Below, piece by piece: positions 49,066 to 61,029 of a stretch of 64,000 bases of DNA (position 1 is the first letter of the stretch; the number at the start of each line of letters is the position of its first letter). Below the pieces are notes generated by a model. That model was not told the origin of the DNA, did not search any database, and saw only the letters and a list, made by a program, of their open reading frames with translations. The stretch spans positions 58,068,266 through 58,132,265 of the forward strand of contig CM038222.1 of NCBI GenBank assembly GCA_021442155.1, in the 5' to 3' direction. The stretch comes from Cymbidium sinense (Eukaryota > Streptophyta > Magnoliopsida > Asparagales > Orchidaceae). A program made the translations under genes and the position numbers.

Positions 49066-50040
49066 ATCAGTTTTTGTTTTATTTTACATTTTTTTTTTTT
49101 TTAGTTGAATGGTAGGGTTCATGCAAGAACGATTCAAAGGTAGCTTGAGAATTTTTACTAATTTTAAAATTTTTTTTATTAATTTATATTATTTGATGTT
49201 TTCGATCTATAATATATTTTTTGTTTTCATTCTATATTAATAAAATGTATATATATTTTTAGTTCTTTTAATTTATTAAAAATACGAGAGATAATTTTAA
49301 TTTTTCTAATTTAAAATAAAATATTAAAAAATTAAATTAAATTATTTAAATTTTTTTACTAATTCATTAGAAATTAAAAATTTGAAACAAAAAATACATT
49401 ACATATCAAAACTCTATTTATAATAAATTAATAAGATTTCTTTAAAATTTATAAGAATGTCTAAGTTAAAATTAGTTTTGTAATTAATATTAATTAATCT
49501 TATTTATAAAAAAACATTAATTAATATATTTATAATATTATTTCTCAAAATAAAACTATTTTAATAATTATTTCAAGATTCATAATATGTCATAAATTAT
49601 TTTTAAATTATCTATTTGAAATTATTTTTAATTTACTATTTAATTTTAGTTTTATTCTATAGATTTTTTTATAAAATTAAAAAAAAATAAATCGAAACAC
49701 ATATTTTGCTAATTAAATGCATTTAATTAATTATTATTATTTTATATATTTAAACATTCAATAAAATATTATTATTAAAAAGTTAAAAAATAGAAAATTA
49801 GAAAACATGAATAGTAATCAGGTTTTCTGAAAACGTGAATCTATTCACGTTTCCAGAAAATTTTATTTTATTTTATTAATTATATGCTCCTTTTTTTAAA
49901 TTATCCAATAATGTTTCACTTGAAAACGCAAATTCCATTTAAGTTTTCTTTGCGTTTTGAATGAAAATGCAATCTCTACTTCCGTTTTCAGCCAGCAAAC
50001 TGAAGAAGAGTCTTTAATTCGTTTACTCCATTTTAAACTG
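49066..50040. other. AT-rich 3' flank of the receptor gene
   Basis: This is very A/T-rich with no open frame. A short hairpin, AAAACGTGAAT..ATTCACGTTT, lies at about 49,832-49,853, with related AAAACGCAAA and GCGTTTT words to about 49,995. AATAAA-like words are too common here to name a poly(A) signal. Confidence 0.4.
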
Positions 50041-50242
50041 GAACATTTACATACAATTTTTATAAATTTATATATCTAACAGATAAAATTAGATATTTAT
50101 TTATATAATAATATTCTATATTTAAAAAATATTTTTTATTTTTATAAAATAAGTGATGATGATATTTTTGATATGATATTAAAAATTTAGATATAAAATA
50201 TATAAATACATAAAAAATTATGTGATAAATATATAAATCTCA
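50041..50242. mobile_element. Diverged copy of the local MITE
   Basis: It starts CATTTACATACA and ends ATATATAAATCTC, with the same order of internal words (ATAAGTGATGATGATAT, TAAATACATAA) as 43,168-43,379. Confidence 0.5.
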
Positions 50243-50543
50243 TTTTGAAATTTTATTTATAGTATGCTCCTTTAACTACAAAATATATAATAATACTATT
50301 TTTTTAAAAAATTTCTGTAAATCTTACTACTTAGAATTAAGAATTTATTTTTTATTTGAGATAGTTGAAGCTGAATGAAAAATAATCATGAAAACGTTAA
50401 GCTACTGCTTTAAGAGATTATGGTGGGTATAAATTTTTTTTAATTTTATAAAAGTTGAACTGTAATTTTCTTAAAAAATACAATTTTAATATTATAGATT
50501 CTTCAAAACGTAATTAAAATGTAGCTGGAATGTAATATTTAAA

Positions 50544-50612
50544 GGGGATTTACATACATACCTGATACCACACCAAATATTAATATTGTCATATCTAACA
50601 TCCTAATCTTTA

Positions 50613-50699
<87 letters not shown>

Positions 50700-50700
50700 C
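50544..50700 (+). mobile_element. Left half of a local MITE interrupted by a (TA)n microsatellite
   Basis: GGGGATTTACATACATACCT at 50,544 is the family terminus. The copy continues for about 70 bases and then passes into the TA repeat. The right terminus is not found. Confidence 0.55.
50617..50698. repeat. (TA)n microsatellite, about 41 units
   Basis: An uninterrupted TA dinucleotide run of about 82 bases. It also creates the spurious minus-strand frame 50,539-50,751 with alternating Ile and Tyr. Confidence 0.95.
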
Positions 50701-51049
50701 ATCTAAAACTTTCAAACAGATTGAAATTACCGCTTTCGTAACCTCATTCACGTCGTTCTCTCTCTCAACGTTAAAATCAAGAGGCTTAATTTTAAATTAG
50801 TCCTAATTAAAATCGTAATTAGCTAATTAAACTGTTTAAAAAAATTTAAAATAGCTGTCCCCTCCCTCGTAGAATAATTTTTTTTTAAAAAGAACGAGAT
50901 CGAATCGATCCGATCTCTCTCTCTCTCGTTTCTCTCTCCCTATATGCCGCCACCCCTACGCTACCATTACATGGTCGCGTCGACCTTCCGCCGACCGATC
51001 CATGGCCGTAGATCCGTAGAAGCGGATCAGAACCTTTAAAAAGGTATTG

Positions 51050-53040
51050 TTTGAGGTTTTTTTTCAAAACAAAATGGTAATATGCATTTGTGACATGTAT
51101 TTGTCTTAATGATGTTTGTAGACATATGTAGATCTAATTTATTGTAGTATTTTTAGGTATATATATTATGGATCTAACTTATTTTTGTGTGTCTCTTTAA
51201 ATTATGAAATGTATTTCTTCATTCCAATAAAGTTTGAAAGTTTAACTAATACAAATGTCTAACATATTGATATAAATTTGATGAAATAACAAAAATTTAT
51301 ACTTATCCCAAATAACGAGCAATGTAAAATGAAAATTGTTTTGAGTTTGATGAGGAGAGAAAGTTTGCAAATAAAGCTTTATGGCTCTATCTCATAGATG
51401 TTCCTAAATATGAAAGTATCTTGGCTATCATTTTGCCATACTGTTATACTTCTGTCAAATACGAAGCAACCAACATGATGAGGGTTTACTAAAAAAGACT
51501 ATTTTATTGCCATCGTGAAAAAATTAAAGGAAGAATAATACAATCATCAATTTTAAGAAAGTAATGAGAAGATCGAAGAACAAAGTTGAAGCTTTATTAT
51601 GGAGAAATCGAGAAGTAATGGATATTCTTCTCCCTAATTACACAATACAAAAGTGGTAATCTCTTGAATATAATTATAACTTATTGTACTCTTGAGTATA
51701 AGTTAAAGGGGTTGTAATTCCATGTTAAAATCTCTATTGAGAGAAGATCAACAATAAATAAAATTAATTACGTGCCGAGTCCAAATATGGCTTCTATATT
51801 TAGACTCCAATTCGTATGACACTCATTAATATGTAACTAATGTCTATTGACTGTGAACTACTATGTATAATAGTGTATTGATATGTACAATTTATAAATA
51901 TTTTGGCATTTAAGGTTTGAATTTGGTTTCAGGATTGTTGGAAGTGTCTGTTGTTCCATCATGCTTTGTGTTGGGGGAGGGAAAGTTGTTTCATTCTAAT
52001 CATTGATATGCTAAATCGTTCGTTGTTTCAATTGAATTCTATTTGTAAAAGCAAGCAAATTTAGGTTTATCTGGAATAATCTAGGGAAGCGGACATTCAT
52101 AATTAATTGGTTTCATGTAAGGGGAACCAACTTGATTTGCATATATTGAATGCTTGTTTGGGTGGATGGTGAATCTTTCAATTTTTTGTTTTTGCAAAAA
52201 TAGTGAAATAGATTTATTTATTTTTTATTTTTTTGTGTGTATGAAGTTAATATTTATGTTATTTTTATTGTATATATTAAAGTTTTGAATTTTCTTTATG
52301 TAAATATAAAATTTTAGATATTAAATATGTAAATATATAAGAATTATGTGTTATGTATGTTAATAGCTATCCTCAAAAAAAGAAAAAAAGAAGTAAAGTC
52401 ACACTGAACTTGCATAGATTTTAATAAAAGTTGTCAATGATATTTCTAGTCTAATTTGAGAAAATATTAAGAAGAATTTGCTAAAAGGGTCAGAGAGGCA
52501 TTAGTTTATGAGAAAATATTATATCGAGTTTGGATGTATATATTTAGTTTGATTGAGAATTTATAAAGGTGGGTTTTGTTGGTATCTTTCATAATTTGAA
52601 TAATCGATTGTCAAAGTATGTAAATTTGAGTATTGTTGTATCTTATATGTGCCTCATAAATGATTAAATCATTATCGAGGTCGATGCGATTTGGTTAATA
52701 TGTAAATTTTATATTGTAGATTACCATTTTCAACTCATTTACAAAATTAGTATATATTTTAACAAATTTTCATTTACTAAGTTGTATAATTGTCATTTGT
52801 TGTTAAGTTGTAACTTGTTAGTTTCAGAAATGATTGTGTCACATTCAATCTTTGGTTTAAAATGATTTTTGTAAGTTGTTACGTGGTGGATACTTAATGT
52901 AATGATGAATGAGCTATGTTAATATTCTTTTGTAGTCTTACGATCATATATGAATCCAATCGTTTTTGTGCGTAATATGTAGCATTTCGCATCTTCTATA
53001 TCATATATGAATCCAATAATTTTATTTCTCCTTAATTAAA
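51050..53040 (+). other. Leader/intron-like region of MULE 1
   Basis: No coding sequence is seen. AAAAAGGTATTG at about 51,040 and TTTATCAGGTGC at about 53,050 could be donor and acceptor of a leader intron, by comparison with MULE 2 (57,085 and 57,951). At 52,270-52,375 there is a right-half copy of the local MITE (TAAGAATTATGTGTTATGTA word). Confidence 0.4.
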
Positions 53041-53100
53041 TTATTTGCATTTATCAGGTGCGGCGAAAGATTATTGTTGTTCTGTTATCAGTGGTTAGTG

Positions 53101-54710
53101 ATGAGTTCAGCTACTGTCTGTATAGTTCTTTATTATGGCGGTGAATTGAGAGTAAACGACGATTTCATACTACTGTGATTTATATTTAGATCTCTGCTAC
53201 ATCACTTATGCATGTCGGCATTACCGCTTTGTATTGGATCTTTTCTTTGAGAACTTGAGGTTCGAGGTTCTACGATTATCTCATTACTTGAGGATATTGA
53301 CGTTACGGGCTGTGTTGGGTTATTTGTGCTTTATCTGAGGGAATTACATGGCAACAAAACTCGCAGCGCACCAACATGGCTGGATGTGTTCATTTATTAC
53401 AAATATGAGCGTGGGAGCACATTCATGTGGGAAGACCTACATTACATGTTCCATATCTACTGATTGTTAGGACTTAGCAATTTCGATAGAATGAAGGTTA
53501 CGTTAGGAAATATGACCAATATCGAGCTTATAGGGATGAGTTTTACAAAAGTCGATCGATTTGATGTAATGTTTATTGCCTTACTCATTATTGGATGTTT
53601 ATTACAAACTTATGTTATATGCAGTCATCAGCCATATGGACATCGGTCCGCGTGTCAGCGGATATATGTTTACAGGGGCAGAAATATGGCTAGTAGAATC
53701 GTCATATGTTGGAAGAGGTAGAGGGGTAGCGCGTGTGCTCGACGATTCGGCATGTCTCCTACCATTGATGTTGCCCCGATAGATCCATCGTTCATACGGG
53801 TTGATGGCCGAGGAAAAGCTGATGTTGATTGGGTCCATTACCACAACTCTTACATTGCACTGGGGCGAAAGCGTGAGTCGGTTGTCGTTGTGGATTCATC
53901 GCAGCATGATAGGGAGCTAGCGATCAACCGATACATGAGATGATATCGCTCATGGGCTTCCTTATACATGTTGAAGCGACACTTCCTCGACACATACTAC
54001 CCGTGCGCGAGCGCTTGATGGTTAGTTTAAATATATATATATTGCTTTTCTTTGTAACAATACACTCATATAAATTTTACATATGTGACCATATTTTGAA
54101 TCGAGGACATATTCGTTATTTGGCCAGAGATACGTCTGAATATCGGACATCTTCGATGAATGAGGACTGTTGGTGTGGCGAGGCGGGATATGCATATCTG
54201 ACATCGTCTGAGATACGACATTCGGCATAGCATCCCGATGTTCCATTGATGGATGTGGGGTCATCCTCGTGTGGTGGACGATCATACATTTACACCACGG
54301 TATTCATATCGAAGCAATGTGGTCAAATGCACCCATGGAATGTGATCTGGGCATATTCTGTCATTTCATATGACACCGCCATATAGTTTACCACGGATAT
54401 TCGTTGCTTACATGACTTGACATACCTATTCTGAGTTAGATCAAACACCGTGGAGGATGGAAGAGGAGGACCATCGACACATCATCTTATTGATAGCGGA
54501 GACCACCATATTTACATTCGCAGCGATCACGATTAAATGCGGGCATCGGCACATGTATTATATTTTTTGTGTGTTTGATGGCATGTATTTTACGACTTTA
54601 TATGTTTTTTTTACTCATTCACTTTTACTTCCGTTGTGTTATCCTAGTGATGTTCTTGTTTATTTAATTTGGTTAACTCACGTGAGAGGATGGAAGCCTT
54701 AATGTGAAAT
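53101..54710 (+). pseudogene. MULE 1 coding remnant: transposase N-terminus joined to PMD C-terminal part
   Basis: From the ATG at 53,101 the frame reads MSSATVCIVLYYGGELRVND and stops after 25 codons. It is parallel to the N-terminus of MULE 2 at 57,983. Directly after, the sequence matches MULE 2 from about 61,440 onward, in broken frames: LLEDIDVTG and LRELHG near 53,287-53,350, then IDPSFIRVDGRGK and DWVHYHN at about 53,780-53,850, and INRYMR at about 53,922. The latter pieces follow the PMD C-terminal pattern. About 3.4 kb of MULE 2 sequence, including the catalytic core, has no counterpart. Several stops remain in all frames. Confidence 0.7.
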
Positions 54711-54719
54711 TACATATAG

Positions 54720-55640
54720 TTCAAATCTAATTTAAAAACTATTTGTCATATATGTATTTATTTTGATCTCCAAATAAAACATATTTGATAATGGTAGTTA
54801 TTTTTCAAGACATTTAAAATATCCAAAATTATTTTGAGTATTTATAAAAATAATATGATTTATTTTAAAACAAAAATAAAACATCTAAAATACATTAAAT
54901 AATTATTTTCTTAAATATAAAAATATATTAAGTAAATATGTTTTAAAATAACATACAAATCAAAAACATAAAATAAGATTGATCCAAATAGGCCTAATTT
55001 AATCAATACTTCCATTTACCCTAATTTCGGAAGCAAATGAACACTATCAATTTAAGCTATAGTTATTTTCATTTTGGGACATTGTACCTATATAAATATA
55101 TGCTTATTTTCTTGTACTAATCATATTAAAACTCATTAACTCATTTCATCTTTATTTAATTTATGCAATTATTATATTTTAATGTTAAATGTCTTTCTGT
55201 ACTATATATTTTTAAACGTAGGTATATCTCGTGTTTTTATTGTGTTATGTTAGTGTCTTCATCTTTGTAGTGATATATCTAACTTTTCATCCTCATTTAT
55301 GCGTTCTTCTTTGAACATGTTAAAGATACACAATAATTGTATAATTAAGTTTTTTCTCTTAATTGTGGAGTCATTGCCATGAATATTTGGATACAAATAA
55401 ATTATAAAATTCTTAATTTTATTCTATGTGGGAATGAAAGTATGAATTTTTTTCACACTAAGTGTCAAGTTAAGTTCAGATTAACAAATGAGGAATCGAA
55501 ATTTGAGAATGAAGAGATACACATTTTTTTTCAGTAGTTGGACTCTTTTCATGGGTGTTAATGTCGATTTATATATAGAATATATTGAGAGTGTTTGATA
55601 TTACTAAGAAATTATATGTATTTAACAATCCTTGTATTAT
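54720..55640. other. AT-rich 3' non-coding part of MULE 1
   Basis: No gene is seen. The block at 55,725-55,775 (CATGAAAGTTGTAGAATTTT then TTTCCAACGATACCA) recurs near the 3' end of MULE 2. Confidence 0.4.
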
Positions 55641-55998
55641 GACAAAAAAAAGGGGGCTGTCGTAATAATTTACACTTTCGTAACTTCAAAATTTATATAT
55701 ACACAAAACTAATCGAGATTATCAAAACAAACATGAAAGTTGTAGAATTTTTTATTCCCTTTCCAACGATACCAACTGTAGAAATCGAAATTGATCGATA
55801 TGACCAAAAAATGGAATCTGTTAATTTCATTTTTTAAAAAAAATAATTTTTTGTGATTAGTCAGTGTATGGTCAGCGGGCGACAGAGCCATTTATTACAG
55901 TTATCCTCAGAAGGTGCTATTTGAAAATTTTTTTTAAGAATTAATTAGCTAATTATGTTTTTATTTAGGATTAATTTAAAAATTAAGCTAAATCAAGA

Positions 55999-56803
55999 TG
56001 TCCGTTATATTTGTCCAGCCCTATCTTGCTATTTATCTTCGTTGATCCTGCATGAAGCCCCCACCCATCCTCTTCCCCCAGCGATCATTGTAACTCCTGC
56101 TGGAGTCCCCTATTATCACGTTATAACTGAGTCCTCCCCCACTTTCCGTCCCTCAACCTGTCACCAAGCCGAACTCTTGTTCGCTGACAAGGAGCCGCAA
56201 CCCTTATTTCTTCCCATTTGCACACTGCCGATAGGTTCGACCCAGCTGCCACATCCTGCAACAAGTCAACCTTCCCTTCTCCTCCCTTTTCTGCTCTCCA
56301 TTCACTACTGCACTAGCATTCTCTTGGCCTTCATTTCCTCCCAGGCCGAGATCAAGCCCTCGTCTTCCCTATTTCCGTCTGAACTCTAGCTCTGATTGAC
56401 AAATATGCTCACCTTTACCTCTGGCTGACTACCACCTAGCTTTATATGTATAAATTGCTGCTACATCTGTAAACTATAGTTACATAAACGATAGTATTAT
56501 ATTGCAGCTTTGTGATTTGTTAATGCATTACTACTACAAACATCTCTGAAGTGGTAGTTGTTGAGATAAAATGAGACGTTTACTTACAGAAACTGTGACT
56601 CTTGCACTTTTACACCAAGATCTGTTCTTATCTTCTAGGAAAGTTAGAACGTCCTGAAACAATGCAAAGTCAAAGTATTAACAATTAGTAGGAACAGATT
56701 AAATAAAACATATGAAGCACGGATATTGACGCAGACACGATATGACAATAATAAGGGACATGGCATGGTCTTATAAAGTAGGATATTATATGTTAAGAGA
56801 CTC
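55999..56803. other. Interval between the two MULEs
   Basis: The stretch 56,010-56,390 is richer in C than its surroundings. It contains an open frame (55,955-56,389 plus) whose start lies inside the MULE 1 terminal repeat and whose protein is Pro/Ser/Leu-rich without a recognised family. I do not call it a gene. The remainder (56,400-56,803) is AT-rich and empty. Confidence 0.4.
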
Positions 56804-56927
56804 AAATATTTTGGCAAAATTTTTAAACTAAGCATCATTACTGATTTAATTAGCTAATTAGGCAGGATAAAAAAAATTAATAAATAGTCCGATCGTGGCG
56901 GCAGGATCTTGGTCGGCGTGTCACATT

Positions 56928-56992
56928 GGCTAATCTTTTAGGGACGAAAACCCGAGAGAAAGCTCTCGGGTTTCCTATTTTTTCGATTAGCC
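56928..56992 (+). other. Two-tier perfect hairpin in the MULE 2 leader
   Basis: The inner stem AAACCCGAGAG/CTCTCGGGTTT (56,948-56,958 and 56,963-56,973) has an AAAG loop. The outer stem GGCTAATC/GATTAGCC lies at 56,928-56,935 and 56,985-56,992. Both stems are perfect. The structure lies about 40 bases inside the terminal repeat. Confidence 0.75.
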
Positions 56993-57204
56993 GTTCTTTG
57001 CCGGATCTGCGATCCATTCGCCGCCGGCCAGGTGCCCGGCAAGTCAGCCGTGAAAGTAGCTTGGAAGGATATTTTCTCCGATTTAGGTATTTCTAACCCT
57101 AAACGAAAAAGAAATGTATTTTGTATGAGTTTATTTGCTTAGTTAAGCTAATTGTTATGATATTCATAGGAGATCTGTGATCGATCTGAAATTGTGCACA
57201 GTTT

Positions 57205-57620
57205 TGATTTAGGAAAGCTTCATTTTTTGTCTTAGTATTTTTTTTTATTTAGGAAGTGTGTATGTATAGTTTAATTTAGGGTTTAGATCAGATCGATCCG
57301 AATGTGAATTTTATTTAGAAAGCTTCATTTTTGCGAATATTTTTTTATTTAGGAAGTGTGTATGTGTAGTTTAATTTAGGGTTTAGGAGATCGTGATCGA
57401 TCGAAATGCAATTTTTATGTAGGAAAAGCTTCATTTTTTTCGAAATATTTTTTTTTATTTAGGAAGTATGTATGTGTAGTTTAATTTAGGGTTTAGGAGA
57501 TCTGTGATTGATCTGAAATTGTGTGCAATTTTTATTTAGGAAAGCTTCATTTTTTGCGCAATATTTTTTTATTTATTTAGGAAGTGTGTATGTGTAGTTT
57601 AATTTAGTGTTATGAAGATC
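57205..57620 (+). repeat. Tandem repeat, about 105-116-bp period, 4 copies, in MULE 2 leader
   Basis: Units with AAGCTTCATTTTT (about 57,215, 57,320, 57,426, 57,542), TTTATTTAGGAAGTGTGTAT and GTAGTTTAATTTAGGGTTTA recur in order. They lie in the region that would be a 5' intron of the transposase gene. Confidence 0.8.
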
Positions 57621-57982
57621 TGTAATTATATTAGGCGCATATGTGGTGATTCATCGTTGAAAAGTTAAATCATTTTGATTTCTTGAATATCTTCGTGTGT
57701 GATATTTTTTGGCAAAGGAGATGTGTTATAAAGATTTGTTTTTTGAATATCTGATCGATTAATGCAAAAGAATGATTGATTTTATAAGTGTGATGTTGAT
57801 AAATTGGTTGTTGTCACATTCGATTTGGATTTTATTTGTCATATTGCGGTAGTTGGATTGTTTGTTATCTTTGAAATATTAGGATCGAGTGATGGCTTGA
57901 ATGTAAGTATTTTCATCTTTGTCAAATATTAATGCAAGATTTTTTTATTAGGTGCTTGATATCGTTCGTATTACAAGTTGTG

Positions 57983-60230
57983 ATGAGTTCAGATAGTGTA
58001 TGTATTGTTCTTTATTATGATGGTGAACTCAGAGTAAGTGATGAGTTCATTCCAACATATATTGGTGGGAGAAATCGTCCGTCCAAATTTCACGGCAGAT
58101 TTGAGGAATTACAAAAGAGTTATGAGGTGTTGAAGTTAGATCCATCCAAATTCTCTCATTATCGGTGGGTCGTTTTCTATTGGGCTGGATTTATTGCGAC
58201 ACACATTACTGACGATGAAGTTTGTGAGACTATTATTAATGCGACATGTTCGCGTCATTGTGGTGTATGTAATTTGAGGAACTCCCGCGTGGATATAGGT
58301 TGGTTAGCAGCGTGGTCGACCGTCAGTGGTGAAATCACCCGATTACATAACACCACCTCCTCGAGATAAGTACTCGAGGGGAAATATATGGCGGCAAGAG
58401 AAAATGATTATTTTACTTGCCTGGCTGCTCATATGGGTGACCGGTGACCCTCAATAATAATGTGAACCCACCATCGATGTAAATGTTGAATATGAAACTA
58501 TGCTGAGTGGAGATAGTAGTGATGAATGATGATGATTATATTGACTCGGCGAGGGATTTAAGAGCGTGAGAACCATCCCATACGATTGAGATTTGATTGT
58601 CGATTACTCAAGGGAGAGCGAGTCATCTTGAGAGCATTTGATACATAATAATGATTATATGTAGCTCAAACCACAGAGAATGGGATGAAGACGCATTTGA
58701 TGGCCCATCGAGATGATTCAATCTTGAAGATGAGAATTGCATCCCAGATGAATTAGTGGAAGGTATGTGCTTTCATGATAAGAAGTGATTTTATTCTTGT
58801 TGGTGGGTGGTCGATTATAAACAATGTTGAATATGTCATATATGCCTCAAGCAAATCAAGATTCTCTGTGTTGTGCACCCGCCATTCTGACTAGTGAGAC
58901 CATGTTTGTGGCGTTTACATGCCTGCTCAGTTAAGAGGTTGGGTGGAACTTGAGAATTGGTTGGTTCTCTCATAGCCCCATTCAATTCTTAATCTTTGGA
59001 CACGATAATGCACGACAATTTATAAGTTTTCATCAACCCAGATGCGTCGGTTGGATCTCAAGCCGAGGAGATTATAAGCATAGAGTTGAAGTTCAATATG
59101 AGTGTCTTATATGAAGGCTTGGGATGCAGCGATTAAAATTTATTTTTGGCGGTTGGGAGGAATCTTACATCATTGGGAAAATTTATGGTTTGTTTGCACC
59201 ATCTATGCGGTTGATATCTAGTACGATCCTACGAATCGAATAGATTCCAATGCCATTACGGTTGTTTGAGCAATGCGTGGTTGCGTGTATTGGCGGTTAC
59301 ATGTCTTGATGGGACTTTTCTCCAGGTAAAATCTGAGAGGCACTCTACTTATCTTTGTTGGGATCGGCGTGAACAATGGGTTGTTCCCACGCCTTGATGG
59401 TTGAATCGAATGCGAGTCTTGGATTTGGTTTTGCAAACTCTTTGGACTTGATCCCATTAGTGTCTACGAGGGTGATCTATGCTTCATCTCGGATGACATG
59501 CAGTCGTGGTGTCGAGAAATCTTCCCATGTTCATCATTTTACACTGCCATTTGTGGAGAACTTCAAGAGAGCGATCGTCAACTTGGCATAGGCGATGTCA
59601 ATTCATGTGTCGAAAATGTATGTTGCGAGAAACAGATGACATCCAAATTTTCAAAAGGCACATGGACATTAAGAATATTAAGCGAGGCATCTGGCTAGTT
59701 TCAAGGATGTTCAACGGTGGACTCAAACTCATGATAAGCAGTGCAGTGCGCACTGATGATGACGCTAGCGAGTGCTTCAGCGGTGCTTAAGCGTGCACAT
59801 GGTTTACTATTCAAGCTCGATTATGGCGGTGTACTATAATATAGTTTCCTTTTCACAAAGCGTCTTGAAAAGCTGCGCTCTAGAAAGGCAACAAGAAAAC
59901 TTATTTTCCCCTCGCATTAAAGCTACACTTATTGCTAATGAGCGAGGCGAAAAATTACGAACCGTTAGGATTAGCATGTCAGTATCAAGTGTTTGATGTC
60001 CAATCGAACCTACAAAGTTGAAGTTTAGAACTATGACGCAGTATGCGTGTGAACAACCACAGTCTTATCACCTACCTTGTCCACACGTGATTGCAGTTTT
60101 GAGCCATCGCCACCTAAACCGCGTGCAGTATGTCTCTGTACTACTTGCGCGAATTATATTAGCTACCCAGAGTTTCATGTGATACGATCGGGAGGAGTGG
60201 GCGGATCACATCACGAAGCGGTTATGAAAT
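57983..60230 (+). pseudogene. Mutator-like (MULE) transposase, inactivated
   Basis: The ATG at 57,983 begins MSSDSVCIVLYYDGELRVSD, and the frame stays open to 58,369 (129 codons). Later parts appear in shifting frames. FGGWEESY (about 59,144) is the block before the catalytic domain. LDGTFLQVK (59,305-59,331) has the first catalytic Asp, followed by GTLLIFVGIGVNNGLFPR and VESNASLGFGF, then FISDD (about 59,482-59,496) with the second Asp. A SWIM-type zinc-finger tail follows, CEQPQSYHLPCPHVIAVL (about 60,045-60,100). Stops and frameshifts separate these blocks, so no active enzyme is encoded. An intact relative would be 700-900 residues and would cut and paste elements with matching terminal repeats. 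Confidence 0.8.
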
Positions 60231-60239
60231 TTATAACCC

Positions 60240-60690
60240 ACTAATATTGCGAAAGTCGGAAGGCCAAGGGCAAGCGATTTAAAAATACCATGGATGAGAA
60301 CATTCTAAAAGTTTGAGTGTCTTGTTTGTAGGTATTGGGCATAATAGGTGCGTGTCCTCGTTTCGTGCACGTGAGTGTGATATTTTTTGAGTCGTTGTTT
60401 GATGTCATGTTGTGTGTTTATGCTATTGTTGTATTAGTCCTACTGTGTACTTGTCTCTCATCTATTTTGACTAGGGATTTATGTCATATTGTCTACTTGC
60501 AGTAGTCCTATGTTTAATGTCATATTGGCTACTTTCAAGCAGTGCATCTTTTGATTAGTTTTTATCTGTTGAACTTGTTCGAAAGTATACATTTCTTTGC
60601 TTAGTGCTCAGAGTACACATGGTGGAAAATAAAATTATCAATTTGAAATTTAAATCTAACATCTCTCAATTAATATAACATCTATTTTAT
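60240..60690. other. Spacer between transposase and PMD remnants of MULE 2
   Basis: AT-rich; no recognisable coding sequence. Confidence 0.35.
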
Positions 60691-60789
60691 AATTTTTTAT
60701 GCCTTCCTATTTTTTACGTAGGATTTATTTGTCATTTGACTCTGGTACTCAATTACAATGCAATGTAATACTTTTGAAATCGACTATGT

Positions 60790-60890
60790 TGTTTGCCTCA
60801 CGATACCGGGTTAAGATGTCAGTGAAGCCCCCCCAAGGAGGGCGACCGAGGACAGTGAGGACTACGGTCCACCACGGCAGGTGCACCTAG
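60790..60890 (+). pseudogene. Basic C-terminal tail fragment of the MULE protein
   Basis: A forward frame ending at 60,888-60,890 reads KPPQGGRPRTVRTTVHHGRC near its end. Such Pro/Arg-rich GRPR stretches follow the SWIM domain in MULE transposases. It is too short to say more. Confidence 0.4.
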
Positions 60891-61029
60891 CGTAAAACGT
60901 ATTGCGTGGTAAACATAGAGCAGCACATCCTGATTCGATACGTTATTTTTTGAAGTTATTTACCAATGCGTGTATTTTACTAACGTAGTCTATGCATGCT
61001 CCATTCGATTCGGTTTGAGGTACATTGCA

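Larger units (their letters stand above)
50774..55998 (+). mobile_element. MULE 1: Mutator-like element with TIRs and 9-bp TSD, internally deleted
   Basis: The nonamer AAATCAAGA flanks the element at 50,774-50,782 and 55,990-55,998. The ends, 50,783 (GGCTTAATTTTAAATTAGTC) and the complement of 55,989 (AGCTTAATTTTTAAATTAAT), are inverted repeats over about 75 bases and share the word TAATTAGCTAATTA. A 9-bp duplication with long TIRs is the Mutator signature. The interior (5.2 kb) has a GC-rich leader (50,890-51,040), a probable 5' intron (about 51,046-53,057), a transposase N-terminal stub and PMD-like tail sequence. The central transposase is missing. Confidence 0.85.

Noticed and set aside
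50539..50751. 70-residue minus-strand frame rich in Ile-Tyr
   Set aside because: It is the translation of the TA microsatellite.
55955..56389. 144-codon Pro/Ser/Leu-rich open frame between the MULEs
   Set aside because: It starts inside the MULE 1 terminal repeat, with no conserved domain and no splice or promoter context. It could be an exon fragment, but nothing supports it.
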